From: Cupidesulfovibrio sp000226255
GTDB lineage: Bacteria; Desulfobacterota; Desulfovibrionia; Desulfovibrionales; Desulfovibrionaceae
Direction of reading: 5' to 3'
DNA length: 64,000 nucleotides
Assembly (NCBI RefSeq): GCF_003402415.2
Contig: NZ_AP036014.1
Span: 124,001-188,000 of the forward strand
Program-made: the position numbers and the translations under genes
In this document: one piece after another, positions 17,614 through 26,119 of the stretch
How positions within the stretch are numbered: the first letter of the stretch is position 1
How the letters are laid out: each line of letters begins with the position of its first letter
The notes under the pieces: generated by a model
What the model saw: the letters and a program-made list of their open reading frames with translations, nothing else
The model's database searches: none
What the model was told of the DNA's origin: nothing

Positions 17614-19038
17614 TCAGGGGCCGGGGCTTTCGCCGTTCCGCGTGCCCCCGCCGCCCCCGTTGCCCGTCGCCGTGGGCCGCAACAGGCAGGCGATGGCGTG
17701 GAACACGGTCTGCACATAGCGGCCGGAGAGCACCTCCGGCAGGGGAAAGCAGGGCGGATCTTCGGACGGCTCACACCCGGCCAGGGCCGCGAAGGTGCGG
17801 CGCGAAAGGTCTTCCAGAGGCTGTTCCAGCATGTCCACCCACAGCCGTTCGCGCTCGCCGGTGGCGTCATCGGCACAGCCGGGGCCGAGCTGCGGGCTGG
17901 GGGGAGAGGGGATGTCCGACAGGCGGCAGCGCAGCGGGCGTCGGGCGAAGAGCATGCACAGGCCCGCTGGTTCGGCAGGTCCGGCCCCGTCGGCGGGCGG
18001 GGCCGTGGCGCGTTGCGCCGTGTCCGCCTCCGGGTTCCCGTTTCCAGCGGCCCTGGCCAGCAAAGGGCAGAACATGGCTGTGACCGGCCCCGTCGTGGTG
18101 CGGGCGCCGCTTTCGGTGTCCCCCTGGCGTTCTTCCCCGCCGTGTGCGGCTGGCGCGCGGTGGGCGCGGCAGGCCGCCTGCACGGCCCCGCGCTGTGCGG
18201 CGGTGAGCAGGGTGTCGGCGTTGCGGGCCAGGGCCGCCGCCTCCACCAGCGTCACCACCGGGGGCACGCGGCAGCAGCGGGCGTGGTCGCGCCCGCACTG
18301 CGGCGCGTCCGCCATATGCGGCATGGCGCGCAGGGCGGCATCCAGCCGGGCGGACAGGGCCTCGTATTCGGCCAGCACGGGCAGCAGATCGTCGTGGCGG
18401 GCGGGTTCCGGGGCGGGTTCGCGCAGGGTCAGGGCGCGGTTGCGGCGGCCGTAGCGGCGCAGGGCGCTCCACTGGCGATAGTTGGCGGGCTTGGAGCGCA
18501 GGCGGCGCATCAGCCGTTCGGTGCGGCGCTGGCCCAGCCCCCGGCGCAGCAGGTAGGCGTTCAGCACCGTGCCGGTGCGGCCGATGCCGTAGCGGCAGTG
18601 GATGTACACCCGGCGGCCCAGGTACACGGCCTCGTCCAGCCAGTCCAGGGCCTGTTCCAGCGCGACCTCGTCCGGGGCGTGCTCGTCCTCTATGGGCAGG
18701 TAGAACACGTCGAAGCCCTGCTCCTGCTCCAGGTCGGCCAGCACGCACAGCTCTTCGCACAGGTTCAGGATGGCCTGGATGCCCTGCTCGCGCAGGGCGT
18801 CGAGGTGTTGGCGCGTTACCGGCGCGGGACCGGCGGCAATGTGCTGGGTGACCCAGGTGATGGGGAACGCGGGATGCCCGGAGGGAACCTGGGTGGTCAG
18901 GGCGTCGCGCAGGAAGGCCGCCACCCCGCGCGCGGCGCGCAGCAGCAGGCCGCCCTGGCGCGAGCTGCCGCCACCGCTTCCGCCGGGCGGCGTCTGGCCG
19001 GGCGGGCCCGAGGGCGATGACGCGTCGGACGTGCTCAT
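17614..19038 (-). CDS. dual-specificity phosphatase fused to a YkgJ-like Cys-cluster domain
   Basis: 474 residues, ATG at 19038, overlapping the stop of the upstream gene (ATGA). Residues 50-210 form a protein tyrosine/dual-specificity phosphatase domain: the P-loop is HCRYGIGRTG with Cys148 and Arg154, and an acidic loop IEDEH holds the likely general acid. The C-terminal half carries QCGRDHARCCRVPP followed by VTLVEAAALARN, then CPLL and CMLFARRPLRCR, the pattern of YkgJ-type putative zinc/iron-chelating domains (CxxxxxxCC ... C ... RPxxCR). I know of no such fusion. Its coupling to a PEP-synthase-like protein suggests that the phosphatase acts on that protein's phosphohistidine or on a shared signal; this is inference. 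Confidence 0.82.
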   Translation of the reverse strand: MSTSDASSPSGPPGQTPPGGSGGGSSRQGGLLLRAARGVAAFLRDALTTQVPSGHPAFPITWVTQHIAAGPAPVTRQHLDALREQGIQAILNLCEELCVLADLEQEQGFDVFYLPIEDEHAPDEVALEQALDWLDEAVYLGRRVYIHCRYGIGRTGTVLNAYLLRRGLGQRRTERLMRRLRSKPANYRQWSALRRYGRRNRALTLREPAPEPARHDDLLPVLAEYEALSARLDAALRAMPHMADAPQCGRDHARCCRVPPVVTLVEAAALARNADTLLTAAQRGAVQAACRAHRAPAAHGGEERQGDTESGARTTTGPVTAMFCPLLARAAGNGNPEADTAQRATAPPADGAGPAEPAGLCMLFARRPLRCRLSDIPSPPSPQLGPGCADDATGERERLWVDMLEQPLEDLSRRTFAALAGCEPSEDPPCFPLPEVLSGRYVQTVFHAIACLLRPTATGNGGGGGTRNGESPGP

Positions 19039-21644
19039 GGCGCGCCCCCGCCCGCCGTGTCCAGCCGGGCCAGGAAGTCGTCGGCCATGGCCTCGGCCTC
19101 GTCGGCATCGCCGATGCGCACGTCCAGCAGGCGCGTTTCGGCCAGCAGCATGCCCAGCATGGCCAGCCGCTTCTGGATCACCGCCTCGGCGTCCGGGCCG
19201 TGCCGGGCGTCCAGCAGGTCGCCGCGCGTCTTCACGGCAAAGCCCTGCCGGGCCAGCACCCGTTCCAGCACCCGGATGCGCAGTTCGCGCCCTTCGGCCG
19301 CCGCGCCGCCGCCCTTGAACCGGAACTGGATGTAGTTGGTGCGGTCTTCGGGTGCGCACAGGGTGTCCACCAGCGCGAAATGATAGCCGAAGCGCATCAT
19401 CAGGTGCGCGTAGTGGGCGGAGATGACCGCGTAGCTGGCCAGTTGGGGCGCGTCGCGCCGGAAGATGCCCGCGCTGATGCGGTCCAGCTCGTTCCAGTCC
19501 GCCGCCGGGGGCATGTTGGCCCACAGCTCGCGCGCGGCGGACAGGCCGAACCACAGCGCCCACATGGGCGTGGAGCGGAAGTCGTCGGGGCCGATCTCTT
19601 CCTTGCCCGCCGCCGTGGGAAACAGCCCGTCCTCGATGTTCAGCACGTACATGATCATGGGCACGTCGGTGCGCAGCTTCTTGGCCCCGCCAAGGCCGCG
19701 CCCGCCGCGCCCCACCAGCGAGAACATCTCGGCCACGCCGCGCTCGTGGGCAAAGCGCACCAGGTCGTGCATGGACCGGCAGTTCTCGGGCGAAAAGTCG
19801 CTGGATGCCGGGTCCGTCAGGTTCAATTTGGCGATATGCTGCATGGCCCGGGCCAGGCGGCGCATGCCGCCGCGCCGTTCGCGGGCCGCTGCCGCCGCCC
19901 TGCGCCGGGCGCGGGGGGGGGCGCTGGTTTCCGCCCCCTTGTCCGGTGCGGGCCTGCCCGCGTGAATGCGGCCGGTGCCGCCGTCCACGGTGACAACGGA
20001 ACCGTCGGCGATGGCCGTGAACGGGTCGGCGATGCCGGTGACCACGGGCAATCCGAACTCGCGCGCCACCGAGGCGAAGTGGCAGGCCCGGCTGCCGGTC
20101 TGGGCCACCACGGCCTCCAGCCGGTCGATGATGCGGGTGAGCGAGGGGCCAAGGGTGGTGGTGACCAGCACGGTGCCCTGGGGCATGTCGCCTATCTCGC
20201 AGCAGATGGCCGCGTGGCGGGCCGTGCCGCTGCCCACCCCGGCGGATACCGGCTCGCTGCCTTCGGCCAGCACGGGCAGCGCGTCATGAGATGCGGCGGG
20301 CACGGGCGCGGAACCATCCGCCCCTTGCGCCCCGTCACTCGCACCGGCCGTCCTTTCCGGCACGACGCCGTGAGCCGTGCCGCCGGGCACCGGGCGCGAC
20401 TGCACGATGAAGATGCGTCCCGCCGTATCCAGCACCCACTCCACGTCCTGCGGCTCGCCGAACAGGTTTTCCAGCTCGCGGCCGTAGCGGGCCAGGCGCT
20501 TCATGTCTTCCGTGGTCAGCAGGGGCACGGTGGGCATGGGCTGCTCCACCGTGGGTACGCCCTGTACGGGACGTTCCAGGATGCGGCTGCGCGGGCGGCG
20601 CGACAGCCACGCCGACTGGGCGGCCTTGTCGCCGCTGACCAGCACGTCGCCGGTGCCCGCCACGGCATGCACGGCGGTGACGCCCTCGGCCAGTTCCTCG
20701 GCGGGCAAGCGGCGCGGCGGGTCGGGGTCGCGGGTGTAGATGACCCCGGCGCAGGCCGCGTCCAGCATGGGCATGAGCAGCGCGGCCATGGGGGTTTCCG
20801 CATCGGCCAGGCCGTGCAGGATGCGGTAGGACAACGCGCGCGGCTGGTACTTGGAGGCCACCACCCGCTTCCAGGCCGTGCCCGCGTGGCCCGGCTCCAC
20901 CCCCAGCACGCTGGCGTACTGCCCGGCGAAGGATACCGGCCCGTCCTCGGCCACGGCGCTGCTGCGCACGGCCAGGGGGGCGCGCTGGGGGCTCATGGCG
21001 TAGGCGGCGGTAAGGATGTCCTCTTCCAGCCGGGGCGGCAGGTCCGCCTCCATGATCATGGCGCGCAGTTCCTCGGAGATGGCGGCCAGCTCGTCCGGCC
21101 GCGAAAGGCGCAGGCGGCGCAGGCGCGCGTCGATGGGTTCGCGCAGTTCGTTGTGTTCGATGAAGTAGTGGTAGGCGGCGGCGGTGATCACCGTGGCGTC
21201 GGGCACGGGCAGCATGGTCTGGCTGCGTACGGTGGCCAGCCGCGCGGCCTTGCCGCCCGCCCTGTCCGGGTGCTGGTGCGCTTCCGCCAGGGGGATGACG
21301 TAGGGGGGGGCAAGGTCCGGCTCGGGCACGCTGACGGCCATGCGCATGTAGAAGGCGATCTTGTTGCAGTAGTCGGCCAGGCCCATGTACCGGGCGGGGT
21401 TCATTTCCATCAGCTGGCCCAGCATGGCGCGCACCGCGTCGTCCAACTGGTCGGCCAGTTCGATCACGCGCGACCAGTCCACCTTCTCGTTGCCGTAGTG
21501 GATGTCCTCCAGCTCGGCGATGAGTTCGAGGCTGCGCGAGTCGTGCCGCAACAGCTCGCGGAACGCGTTGTACTTGCGCCGCAGCAGGGTGCCGGGCGCG
21601 AAGACCTGGTAGGTCCAGTGACGGAACAGTTCGCCGATGGCCAT
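19035..21644 (-). CDS. PEP synthase-like phosphotransferase (PEP/pyruvate-binding + mobile His domain)
   Basis: 869 residues, ATG at 21644. Order of parts: a helical N-terminal region (1-115), a pyruvate-phosphate-dikinase-type ATP-grasp domain (about 130-440, with GGKAARLATV, LAVRSSAVAEDGPVSFAGQYASVL and ending DVEWVLDTAGRIFIVQSRPV), and the mobile phosphohistidine domain (about 480-570) with His522 in GSRACHFASVAREFGLPVV. A C-terminal region of about 270 residues replaces the PEP-binding TIM barrel, so the protein is not a normal PEP synthase. The phosphohistidine probably serves another acceptor. It is upstream of, and coupled to, the phosphatase-YkgJ fusion, and 138 bases downstream of a lone receiver-domain gene. 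Confidence 0.85.
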   Translation of the reverse strand: MAIGELFRHWTYQVFAPGTLLRRKYNAFRELLRHDSRSLELIAELEDIHYGNEKVDWSRVIELADQLDDAVRAMLGQLMEMNPARYMGLADYCNKIAFYMRMAVSVPEPDLAPPYVIPLAEAHQHPDRAGGKAARLATVRSQTMLPVPDATVITAAAYHYFIEHNELREPIDARLRRLRLSRPDELAAISEELRAMIMEADLPPRLEEDILTAAYAMSPQRAPLAVRSSAVAEDGPVSFAGQYASVLGVEPGHAGTAWKRVVASKYQPRALSYRILHGLADAETPMAALLMPMLDAACAGVIYTRDPDPPRRLPAEELAEGVTAVHAVAGTGDVLVSGDKAAQSAWLSRRPRSRILERPVQGVPTVEQPMPTVPLLTTEDMKRLARYGRELENLFGEPQDVEWVLDTAGRIFIVQSRPVPGGTAHGVVPERTAGASDGAQGADGSAPVPAASHDALPVLAEGSEPVSAGVGSGTARHAAICCEIGDMPQGTVLVTTTLGPSLTRIIDRLEAVVAQTGSRACHFASVAREFGLPVVTGIADPFTAIADGSVVTVDGGTGRIHAGRPAPDKGAETSAPPRARRRAAAAARERRGGMRRLARAMQHIAKLNLTDPASSDFSPENCRSMHDLVRFAHERGVAEMFSLVGRGGRGLGGAKKLRTDVPMIMYVLNIEDGLFPTAAGKEEIGPDDFRSTPMWALWFGLSAARELWANMPPAADWNELDRISAGIFRRDAPQLASYAVISAHYAHLMMRFGYHFALVDTLCAPEDRTNYIQFRFKGGGAAAEGRELRIRVLERVLARQGFAVKTRGDLLDARHGPDAEAVIQKRLAMLGMLLAETRLLDVRIGDADEAEAMADDFLARLDTAGGGAP

Positions 21645-21782
21645 GGCGCTCCCTTGGGAAAGTCGTGATGGCGGAAACAGGTTGTCAGGCCCGGCAGGGC
21701 AGCGTTGACGCGCCCGGCCCGGCCTTTGCCGGTCGCCGTTCCCGTGGCGGCAGGGGCGTTACCCGTCCCTATCGCCCGGGCG

Positions 21783-22142
21783 TTATCCGCCCAGCACCTC
21801 TGCCACCTTGCTTTCCAGTTCGTCCTTGTCGATGGGCTTCACGCAGTACTCGTTGGCCCCCAGGCGCAACGATTCGCGCGCCGTTTCCAACGTGGGGTAG
21901 CCGGTCAGCATGATCACCCGGATGTCCGGGCGCAGCTTCTTCATCTCTTCCAGCACCTCCACCCCGGTCATGCGCCGCAGCTTCATGTCCAGGATGGCCA
22001 GGTCCGCGCCCTTGCCGCGCACGTGGGCGATGGCCTCTTCCTCGTCCGTGAACACCGAGACCGCGTGGCCCTTGCGCTCCAGGATGCGCTTGATCAGCAC
22101 CCCCGCGTCGATGACGTCGTCCAGCACGATGATGTCCGCCAT
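21783..22142 (-). CDS. single-domain response regulator (CheY-like receiver)
   Basis: 119 residues, ATG at 22142 with a GAAGGAAG ribosome site. Receiver features: acidic pair D8-D9, phosphoacceptor D52 in LAILDMKL, Thr in MLTGYPT, and Lys in YCVKPIDKDEL. There is no output domain, so it acts by protein contact or as a phosphorelay intermediate. It follows the histidine-kinase gene by 160 bases with a hairpin between, so expression may be partly separate. The kinase is the obvious candidate partner, and the downstream PEP-synthase-like/phosphatase pair a candidate output. Confidence 0.92.
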   Translation of the reverse strand: MADIIVLDDVIDAGVLIKRILERKGHAVSVFTDEEEAIAHVRGKGADLAILDMKLRRMTGVEVLEEMKKLRPDIRVIMLTGYPTLETARESLRLGANEYCVKPIDKDELESKVAEVLGG

Positions 22143-22209
22143 GGGCTTCCTTCTTTGTTTTCTGCCTCTTGTTCCGGGGCGTGTGTTGTTTTTGTTCGCC
22201 TCCGGCGGG

Positions 22210-22229
22210 CAGGGGGCATCCGCCCCCTG
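22210..22229. repeat. short palindromic hairpin, part of a REP-like intergenic block
   Basis: 8-bp stem (cagggggc / gccccctg, loop of 4). It lies beside an AT-rich spacer and the larger hairpin at 22284. The arrangement resembles the GC-rich palindromic blocks common between genes of sulfate reducers. Confidence 0.55.
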
Positions 22230-22283
22230 CACCCCCTTTAAGGAAAGATTACCCGACAAATAAAAAGTTTAGGGGGGAGGGGG

Positions 22284-22322
22284 CCGGGGAGGGAGACCCT
22301 TTTCAAAGGGTCCCCTCCCCGG
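22284..22322 (-). terminator. hairpin overlapping the end of the histidine-kinase gene
   Basis: Outer stem of 10 bp (ccggggaggg / ccctccccgg) stacked, with small bulges, on an inner 8-bp stem (gacccttt / aaagggtc). The kinase stop codon (22303-22305) lies inside the hairpin, so its last codons form one arm. It separates the kinase from the receiver gene. Confidence 0.75.
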
Positions 22323-24471
22323 TTCGGTTCTCATTGTTGGGATATTCCTGCGGTTCCTCTTCCTGCACCTTGGCCCGGGGGTCGGTATCGGGCAGGTCTG
22401 CCGCGCCCAGGGGTTCCAGGGGCAGGACCACGCGGAACACGGTGCCGGGGCCGCGCGTTGCGCCCTGGGGCATGTCTTCGTCGATGAAGCCTGGGGGCAG
22501 GGGGCTGTGCGCCTCGATGAACCCTTCGTGGTCCTCGATGATGCCGAAGGACACGGACAGGCCGAGTCCGGTGCCCTTGCCCACGGGCTTGGTGGAAAAG
22601 AACGGGTCGAAGATCTTTTGCAGGTTGGGTTCGGGAATGCCGATGCCGGTATCGGCGAACCACGCGGTGACGGTCATGTTCATGATGTCCAGCCGGGTGC
22701 GCACCTTGATCAGCCCGCCGCCGGGCATGGCCCCGGTGGCGTTGTGCAAGAGGTTCATCCACACCTGCTTCAGCTTTTCGGGCGCGCCGTAGATGACGGG
22801 CAGCCGGTCGTCGAGGTCGGCGAGGATGGTCACGTTCTCCAGCGAGAAGGTGTGGCGCACCAGGGTGACCACTTCCATGATGGAGTTGTTGAAGCACATC
22901 TCCTTCTTCTGGCTCTGGGTCTGGCGCGAAAAGCCCAGCAGGTCGGAGACGATCTTGCGGCAGAACTTGGCCTGCTTTTCGATGATCTGCAGGTCCTGGT
23001 GCATCTGGGCGTCGGGGGGCACGTCCTCTTGCAGCAGCTGGGCATAGCCCAGGATGATGCCGAGGGGGGTGTTGATCTCGTGCGCCACGCCCCCGGCCAG
23101 CTTGCCGACCGATTCCATCTTCTGCGACTGGATGAGCTGGTCCTGAAAGCTGCGGATGGCGGTGATGTCGCGCGCGGTGGACAGCACGCCGATGATGCGG
23201 CCGGTCTCGTCGGACACGGGCACCTTGACCAGGTGGAACCACTCGTCGCGGCCGTGGCCGAAGTCGGAGGCGGGGTCGTTTCCGGTGGTGTCGCGGCGGT
23301 CTTGCGCCTCTCGGTACACGGGCATGCCGGTGGTGAGGATGGCGCGGTTTTCGGCCACGCGCAGTTCGGCGGCATCGCGCGCAAAGATGTCGAAGTCGCT
23401 CTTGCCGATGATTTCCGACGGGGGCAGACCCAGCGAATCGGCAAAGGCCTTGTTCACGGAAAGGTAGCGCAGGTGCTCGTCCAGCAGGGCCAGCCGGTCG
23501 GGGGTCACTTCCAGGATGGTGCGCATGATGCCCTGCTGGCGGGTAAGGTCGCGCTCGGTCTCGCGCAATTCGGCGATGTGGGCGCGCAGGGCGTGGGCCA
23601 TGACGTCGAAGGTGTCGGCCAGTTCCTCTATCTCGTCGCCGGCAAAGGTTTCGTACACCTCGCACTGGCGGCACTGGGCGAGCTTGGCGGGGTAGGCCCG
23701 GCCGTCGCACCCGGCGCAGGCGGTGCCCTTGACGTACCAGCAGCGGCGCTCGGTGTCCCCGTAGGCGGGGCATTCGGTGCGCCCGCACTGGCGCTGTTCC
23801 CAGCAGTTGCGGCGCAGGGACGTGGTGGCGGGCAGGTGCAGGTTGCCGCGCACGATTTCCTCGGCGTGCTCCTTCAGCGCGCCGATGCGGGCGGTGATGC
23901 GCTTGGCGAAGTGCGCGCTGATGACCACGGCCACCAGCAACGCCACCACCGAAAGCCCGCTGATGGCGAAGATCATGCCGTTGACGACGTCGAGCACCTT
24001 GGTGCGCGAAAGGCCGATGCGGATGGTGCCGAATTCGCGCCCGCCCACCAGCACCGGCGCGGCGAAGTCGTAGATGCGTTCGCGCCCGGTGTCCAACAGG
24101 CGCACGGAAAGATGGCCGTCCTCGGCCTTGTTGGCTTCCAGCAGGTCCAGCGGGAAGGTGCGGCCAAAGGTGTGGGCCAGCACCTGGTCGCGGTCGTCCA
24201 CGATGAAGGCGTAGACGATGTCGCTGTCCACGTTCAGCAGTTCGTCCACCAGGTTCTTCAGGCGCAGGAAGTCGGTGGACAGCATGGGGTCGGCCGCGCG
24301 CAGGGCCAGGTTGGTGGCCAGCACCGCGCCGCGCCGCTTGCTTTCCTCGATGAGCGCGTTGGCCGCGATGCGCGTGACGAACACGGCCAGCAGCGCGGCC
24401 ACGAACAGCACGATGAGCGTGATGCCGAGGTTGAGCTTGCGGCGAAAGTTCAGGCGGCGCAGCCGGTTCAT
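22303..24471 (-). CDS. membrane histidine kinase: HAMP, Cys-rich insert, PAS, HisKA-HATPase
   Basis: 722 residues, ATG at 24471, overlapping the upstream stop (ATGA). Order: TM1 (about 12-34), periplasmic sensor domain (35-165), TM2 (about 168-192), HAMP, then an eight-Cys segment from C223 (CWEQRQCGRTECPAYG ... CWYVKG ... CAGC ... CRQC). A helical linker with EEL and EIEELADTFDVM follows, then PAS (about 310-440), a HisKA domain with phospho-His464 in VAHEINTPLG, and HATPase motifs FSTKPVGKGTGLGLSVS. The Cys segment may hold a metal, haem or redox switch on the cytoplasmic side. Coupling to a PhnD-like binding protein suggests ligand sensing through that protein. No DNA-binding regulator is adjacent. 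Confidence 0.92.
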   Translation of the reverse strand: MNRLRRLNFRRKLNLGITLIVLFVAALLAVFVTRIAANALIEESKRRGAVLATNLALRAADPMLSTDFLRLKNLVDELLNVDSDIVYAFIVDDRDQVLAHTFGRTFPLDLLEANKAEDGHLSVRLLDTGRERIYDFAAPVLVGGREFGTIRIGLSRTKVLDVVNGMIFAISGLSVVALLVAVVISAHFAKRITARIGALKEHAEEIVRGNLHLPATTSLRRNCWEQRQCGRTECPAYGDTERRCWYVKGTACAGCDGRAYPAKLAQCRQCEVYETFAGDEIEELADTFDVMAHALRAHIAELRETERDLTRQQGIMRTILEVTPDRLALLDEHLRYLSVNKAFADSLGLPPSEIIGKSDFDIFARDAAELRVAENRAILTTGMPVYREAQDRRDTTGNDPASDFGHGRDEWFHLVKVPVSDETGRIIGVLSTARDITAIRSFQDQLIQSQKMESVGKLAGGVAHEINTPLGIILGYAQLLQEDVPPDAQMHQDLQIIEKQAKFCRKIVSDLLGFSRQTQSQKKEMCFNNSIMEVVTLVRHTFSLENVTILADLDDRLPVIYGAPEKLKQVWMNLLHNATGAMPGGGLIKVRTRLDIMNMTVTAWFADTGIGIPEPNLQKIFDPFFSTKPVGKGTGLGLSVSFGIIEDHEGFIEAHSPLPPGFIDEDMPQGATRGPGTVFRVVLPLEPLGAADLPDTDPRAKVQEEEPQEYPNNENRTGEGTL

Positions 24472-25412
24472 TCCGCGCCCACCTTGGAGGGGTCCAGCCG
24501 CAGCTTGGTGAACAGTTCGCGGCAGGGGTCGTAGTCGCGGTCGGTGGTGGGAATGATGCCGCGCATGCCCGCCGCGGCCAGGATGCGTTCCTGCTCGGGG
24601 TCGTTTTCCGAAAGGGCGAACATGGCGTCGGCGATGCGCCGCACGATGTCCGGGTCCAGCCCCTTGCGCGCGGCATAGACCCAGCTGGGGTATTCGCGGG
24701 TGGTGGCCACCACCTTCAGGGCGGAAAGGTCCACCTTGCCCTCGACGATGCCAAGGGTGCCCTCGCGGATGGAGGCGATGTCGTAGCGCCCCGCGTACAC
24801 GCCGAGCACGGCCTTTTCCTGCTTGCCGCCGGGGCCGGGGGCAAAGGCGATTTCGGCGAAGTCGCTTTCGGTCAGCCCCTTGTCGCGAAAATGGCCGAGC
24901 ACGAACAGGTAGCCCCCGGCGGAATAGGGGTCCACGGCGATCCACCGTTTGCCCTGGCAGTCTTGCTCGTTCCTGATGGCGGCGTTGTCGGCCCGGGCGA
25001 TGACCTGCCCCCGGAAGGTGGCGCGGCCCGAAGGTTCGACGATGCCCGCGAAGGCTTGCGCGCCGCTTTGGGCCAGCAGCACGTAGGTCATGGGATTGGA
25101 GAAGGAAATGTCGATTTCGCCGCGTTCCACCATGCGGCGGTGCGCCTCGAAGGTGTCGGGGAACACCTGGCGGATGGCGAGGCCGGTGGCCTTTTGCAGG
25201 TATTCCACCAGGGCGCGGTGGCGCAGGTACGAGGTGGAGTGGGAATACTGCGGCAGGTAGGCGTAGGTGATGGCGGGCACCGCCTCGGGGGCCTTCACCT
25301 CCGCCCGGCGGGTCAGGTCCACGCGCGTCACGGGCTCCACGTCCCACCACAGCTGGATGGCGGCGGCGAAGGCCATGACAAGGGCGGCTATGGCAAGAAA
25401 GCGGGTGCGCAC
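24468..25412 (-). CDS. PhnD-like periplasmic substrate-binding protein (phosphate/phosphonate family)
   Basis: 314 residues from a GTG at 25412 with a GGAG ribosome site. A signal or anchor segment spans residues 4-22. The fold is the type 2 periplasmic binding protein of the PhnD family: ITYAYLPQYSHSTSYLRHRALVEYLQ, GEIDISFSNPMTYVLL, VDPYSAGGYLFVLGHFRDKG and YPSWVYAARKGLDPDIV. No ABC permease or ATPase gene is adjacent. Instead its stop overlaps the start of the histidine kinase, so it most likely acts as the extracellular ligand sensor of that kinase, as known for other PhnD-kinase pairs. The ligand is unknown. Confidence 0.9.
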   Translation of the reverse strand: MRTRFLAIAALVMAFAAAIQLWWDVEPVTRVDLTRRAEVKAPEAVPAITYAYLPQYSHSTSYLRHRALVEYLQKATGLAIRQVFPDTFEAHRRMVERGEIDISFSNPMTYVLLAQSGAQAFAGIVEPSGRATFRGQVIARADNAAIRNEQDCQGKRWIAVDPYSAGGYLFVLGHFRDKGLTESDFAEIAFAPGPGGKQEKAVLGVYAGRYDIASIREGTLGIVEGKVDLSALKVVATTREYPSWVYAARKGLDPDIVRRIADAMFALSENDPEQERILAAAGMRGIIPTTDRDYDPCRELFTKLRLDPSKVGAE

Positions 25413-25440
25413 CGTGTGGCTCCGGAATGCGAAGGGCGGC

Positions 25441-26031
25441 CTAGCCGCCGGGGCGGGTGCCGGGGGTTGCGCCGCCGTGCAGATCGGCGGGCGGCGTGGC
25501 GGCCCAGGCCTGCGCGCGGGTGAACCACCCTATTCTGGACATGACGTTGGCATAGATGATGCGCAGCGGAATGTACAGGAGCAGGAACCAGAACACGATG
25601 GACGGCTGCTGCCCGATGAGCGGCGCGTCCCACGGCAGTTCCGGCGTGGCCCCGGCAAAGCGCATGTCCATCCAGGCCAGGGCGAAGGGCAGGGGAATGA
25701 TGGACACGCAGAACATGGCCCCGCCCAGCGAGAAATAGTGGCCGAAGGCGTCGTGGGCCTGGCTGTTGACCGCCTTGTAGCTTTCCTTGTCGCCCGCGCG
25801 CAGGGCCGCTTCCGATAATTTGTGGTGGTGCTCCATGCCGTGGCGCAGCTCGGCCAGGCGGCGGCGATTGAGGCGCGTGGCGCACAGCGACAGCGCGCTG
25901 CCGAAAGCCACGCACCACAGGGCCAGCACGGCCGTGCCCAGCAGAAATCCCGCCAGGGCGTTGCCCGGCAGGCGATAGGGCGCAATGAGCAGGGGGTCCA
26001 GCCAGGCAAGGGCGGCGTGCAGGGTGTCCAT
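25441..26031 (-). CDS. conserved-looking membrane protein with about four TM segments, unknown function
   Basis: 196 residues, ATG at 26031. Hydrophobic segments lie near 27-50, 102-123 and 142-165, with a His-rich amphipathic stretch between (ELRHGMEHHHKLSEAALRAG). The middle (FGHYFSLGGAMFCVSIIPLPFALAWMD) vaguely recalls YidC/DUF106-type insertase relatives, but I cannot confirm it. The stop is 28 bases before the PhnD-like gene, so it is probably the first gene of the binding-protein/kinase operon. Confidence 0.7.
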   Translation of the reverse strand: MDTLHAALAWLDPLLIAPYRLPGNALAGFLLGTAVLALWCVAFGSALSLCATRLNRRRLAELRHGMEHHHKLSEAALRAGDKESYKAVNSQAHDAFGHYFSLGGAMFCVSIIPLPFALAWMDMRFAGATPELPWDAPLIGQQPSIVFWFLLLYIPLRIIYANVMSRIGWFTRAQAWAATPPADLHGGATPGTRPGG

Positions 26032-26068
26032 GATGCGTCAGGTTGCCTTCGTTTGCGGGAAAAGGAAA

Positions 26069-26096
26069 GGGGGGCGGGGCGCAGGCCCCGCCCCCC
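26069..26096 (-). terminator. terminator of the TauE transcript
   Basis: 12-bp perfect stem (ggggggcggggc / gccccgcccccc, loop of 4). On the minus strand it is followed by pyrimidine-rich tttccttttcc. It separates tauE from the next operon. Confidence 0.85.
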
Positions 26097-26119
26097 GGCG
26101 AATGGCGGTGCAGCCCCGG

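Noticed and set aside
17545..21668. Plus-strand open frames of 491 and 883 codons
   Set aside because: They are antisense to the phosphatase fusion and the PEP-synthase-like gene. Composition is His/Gln/Gly-rich and no motif is present.
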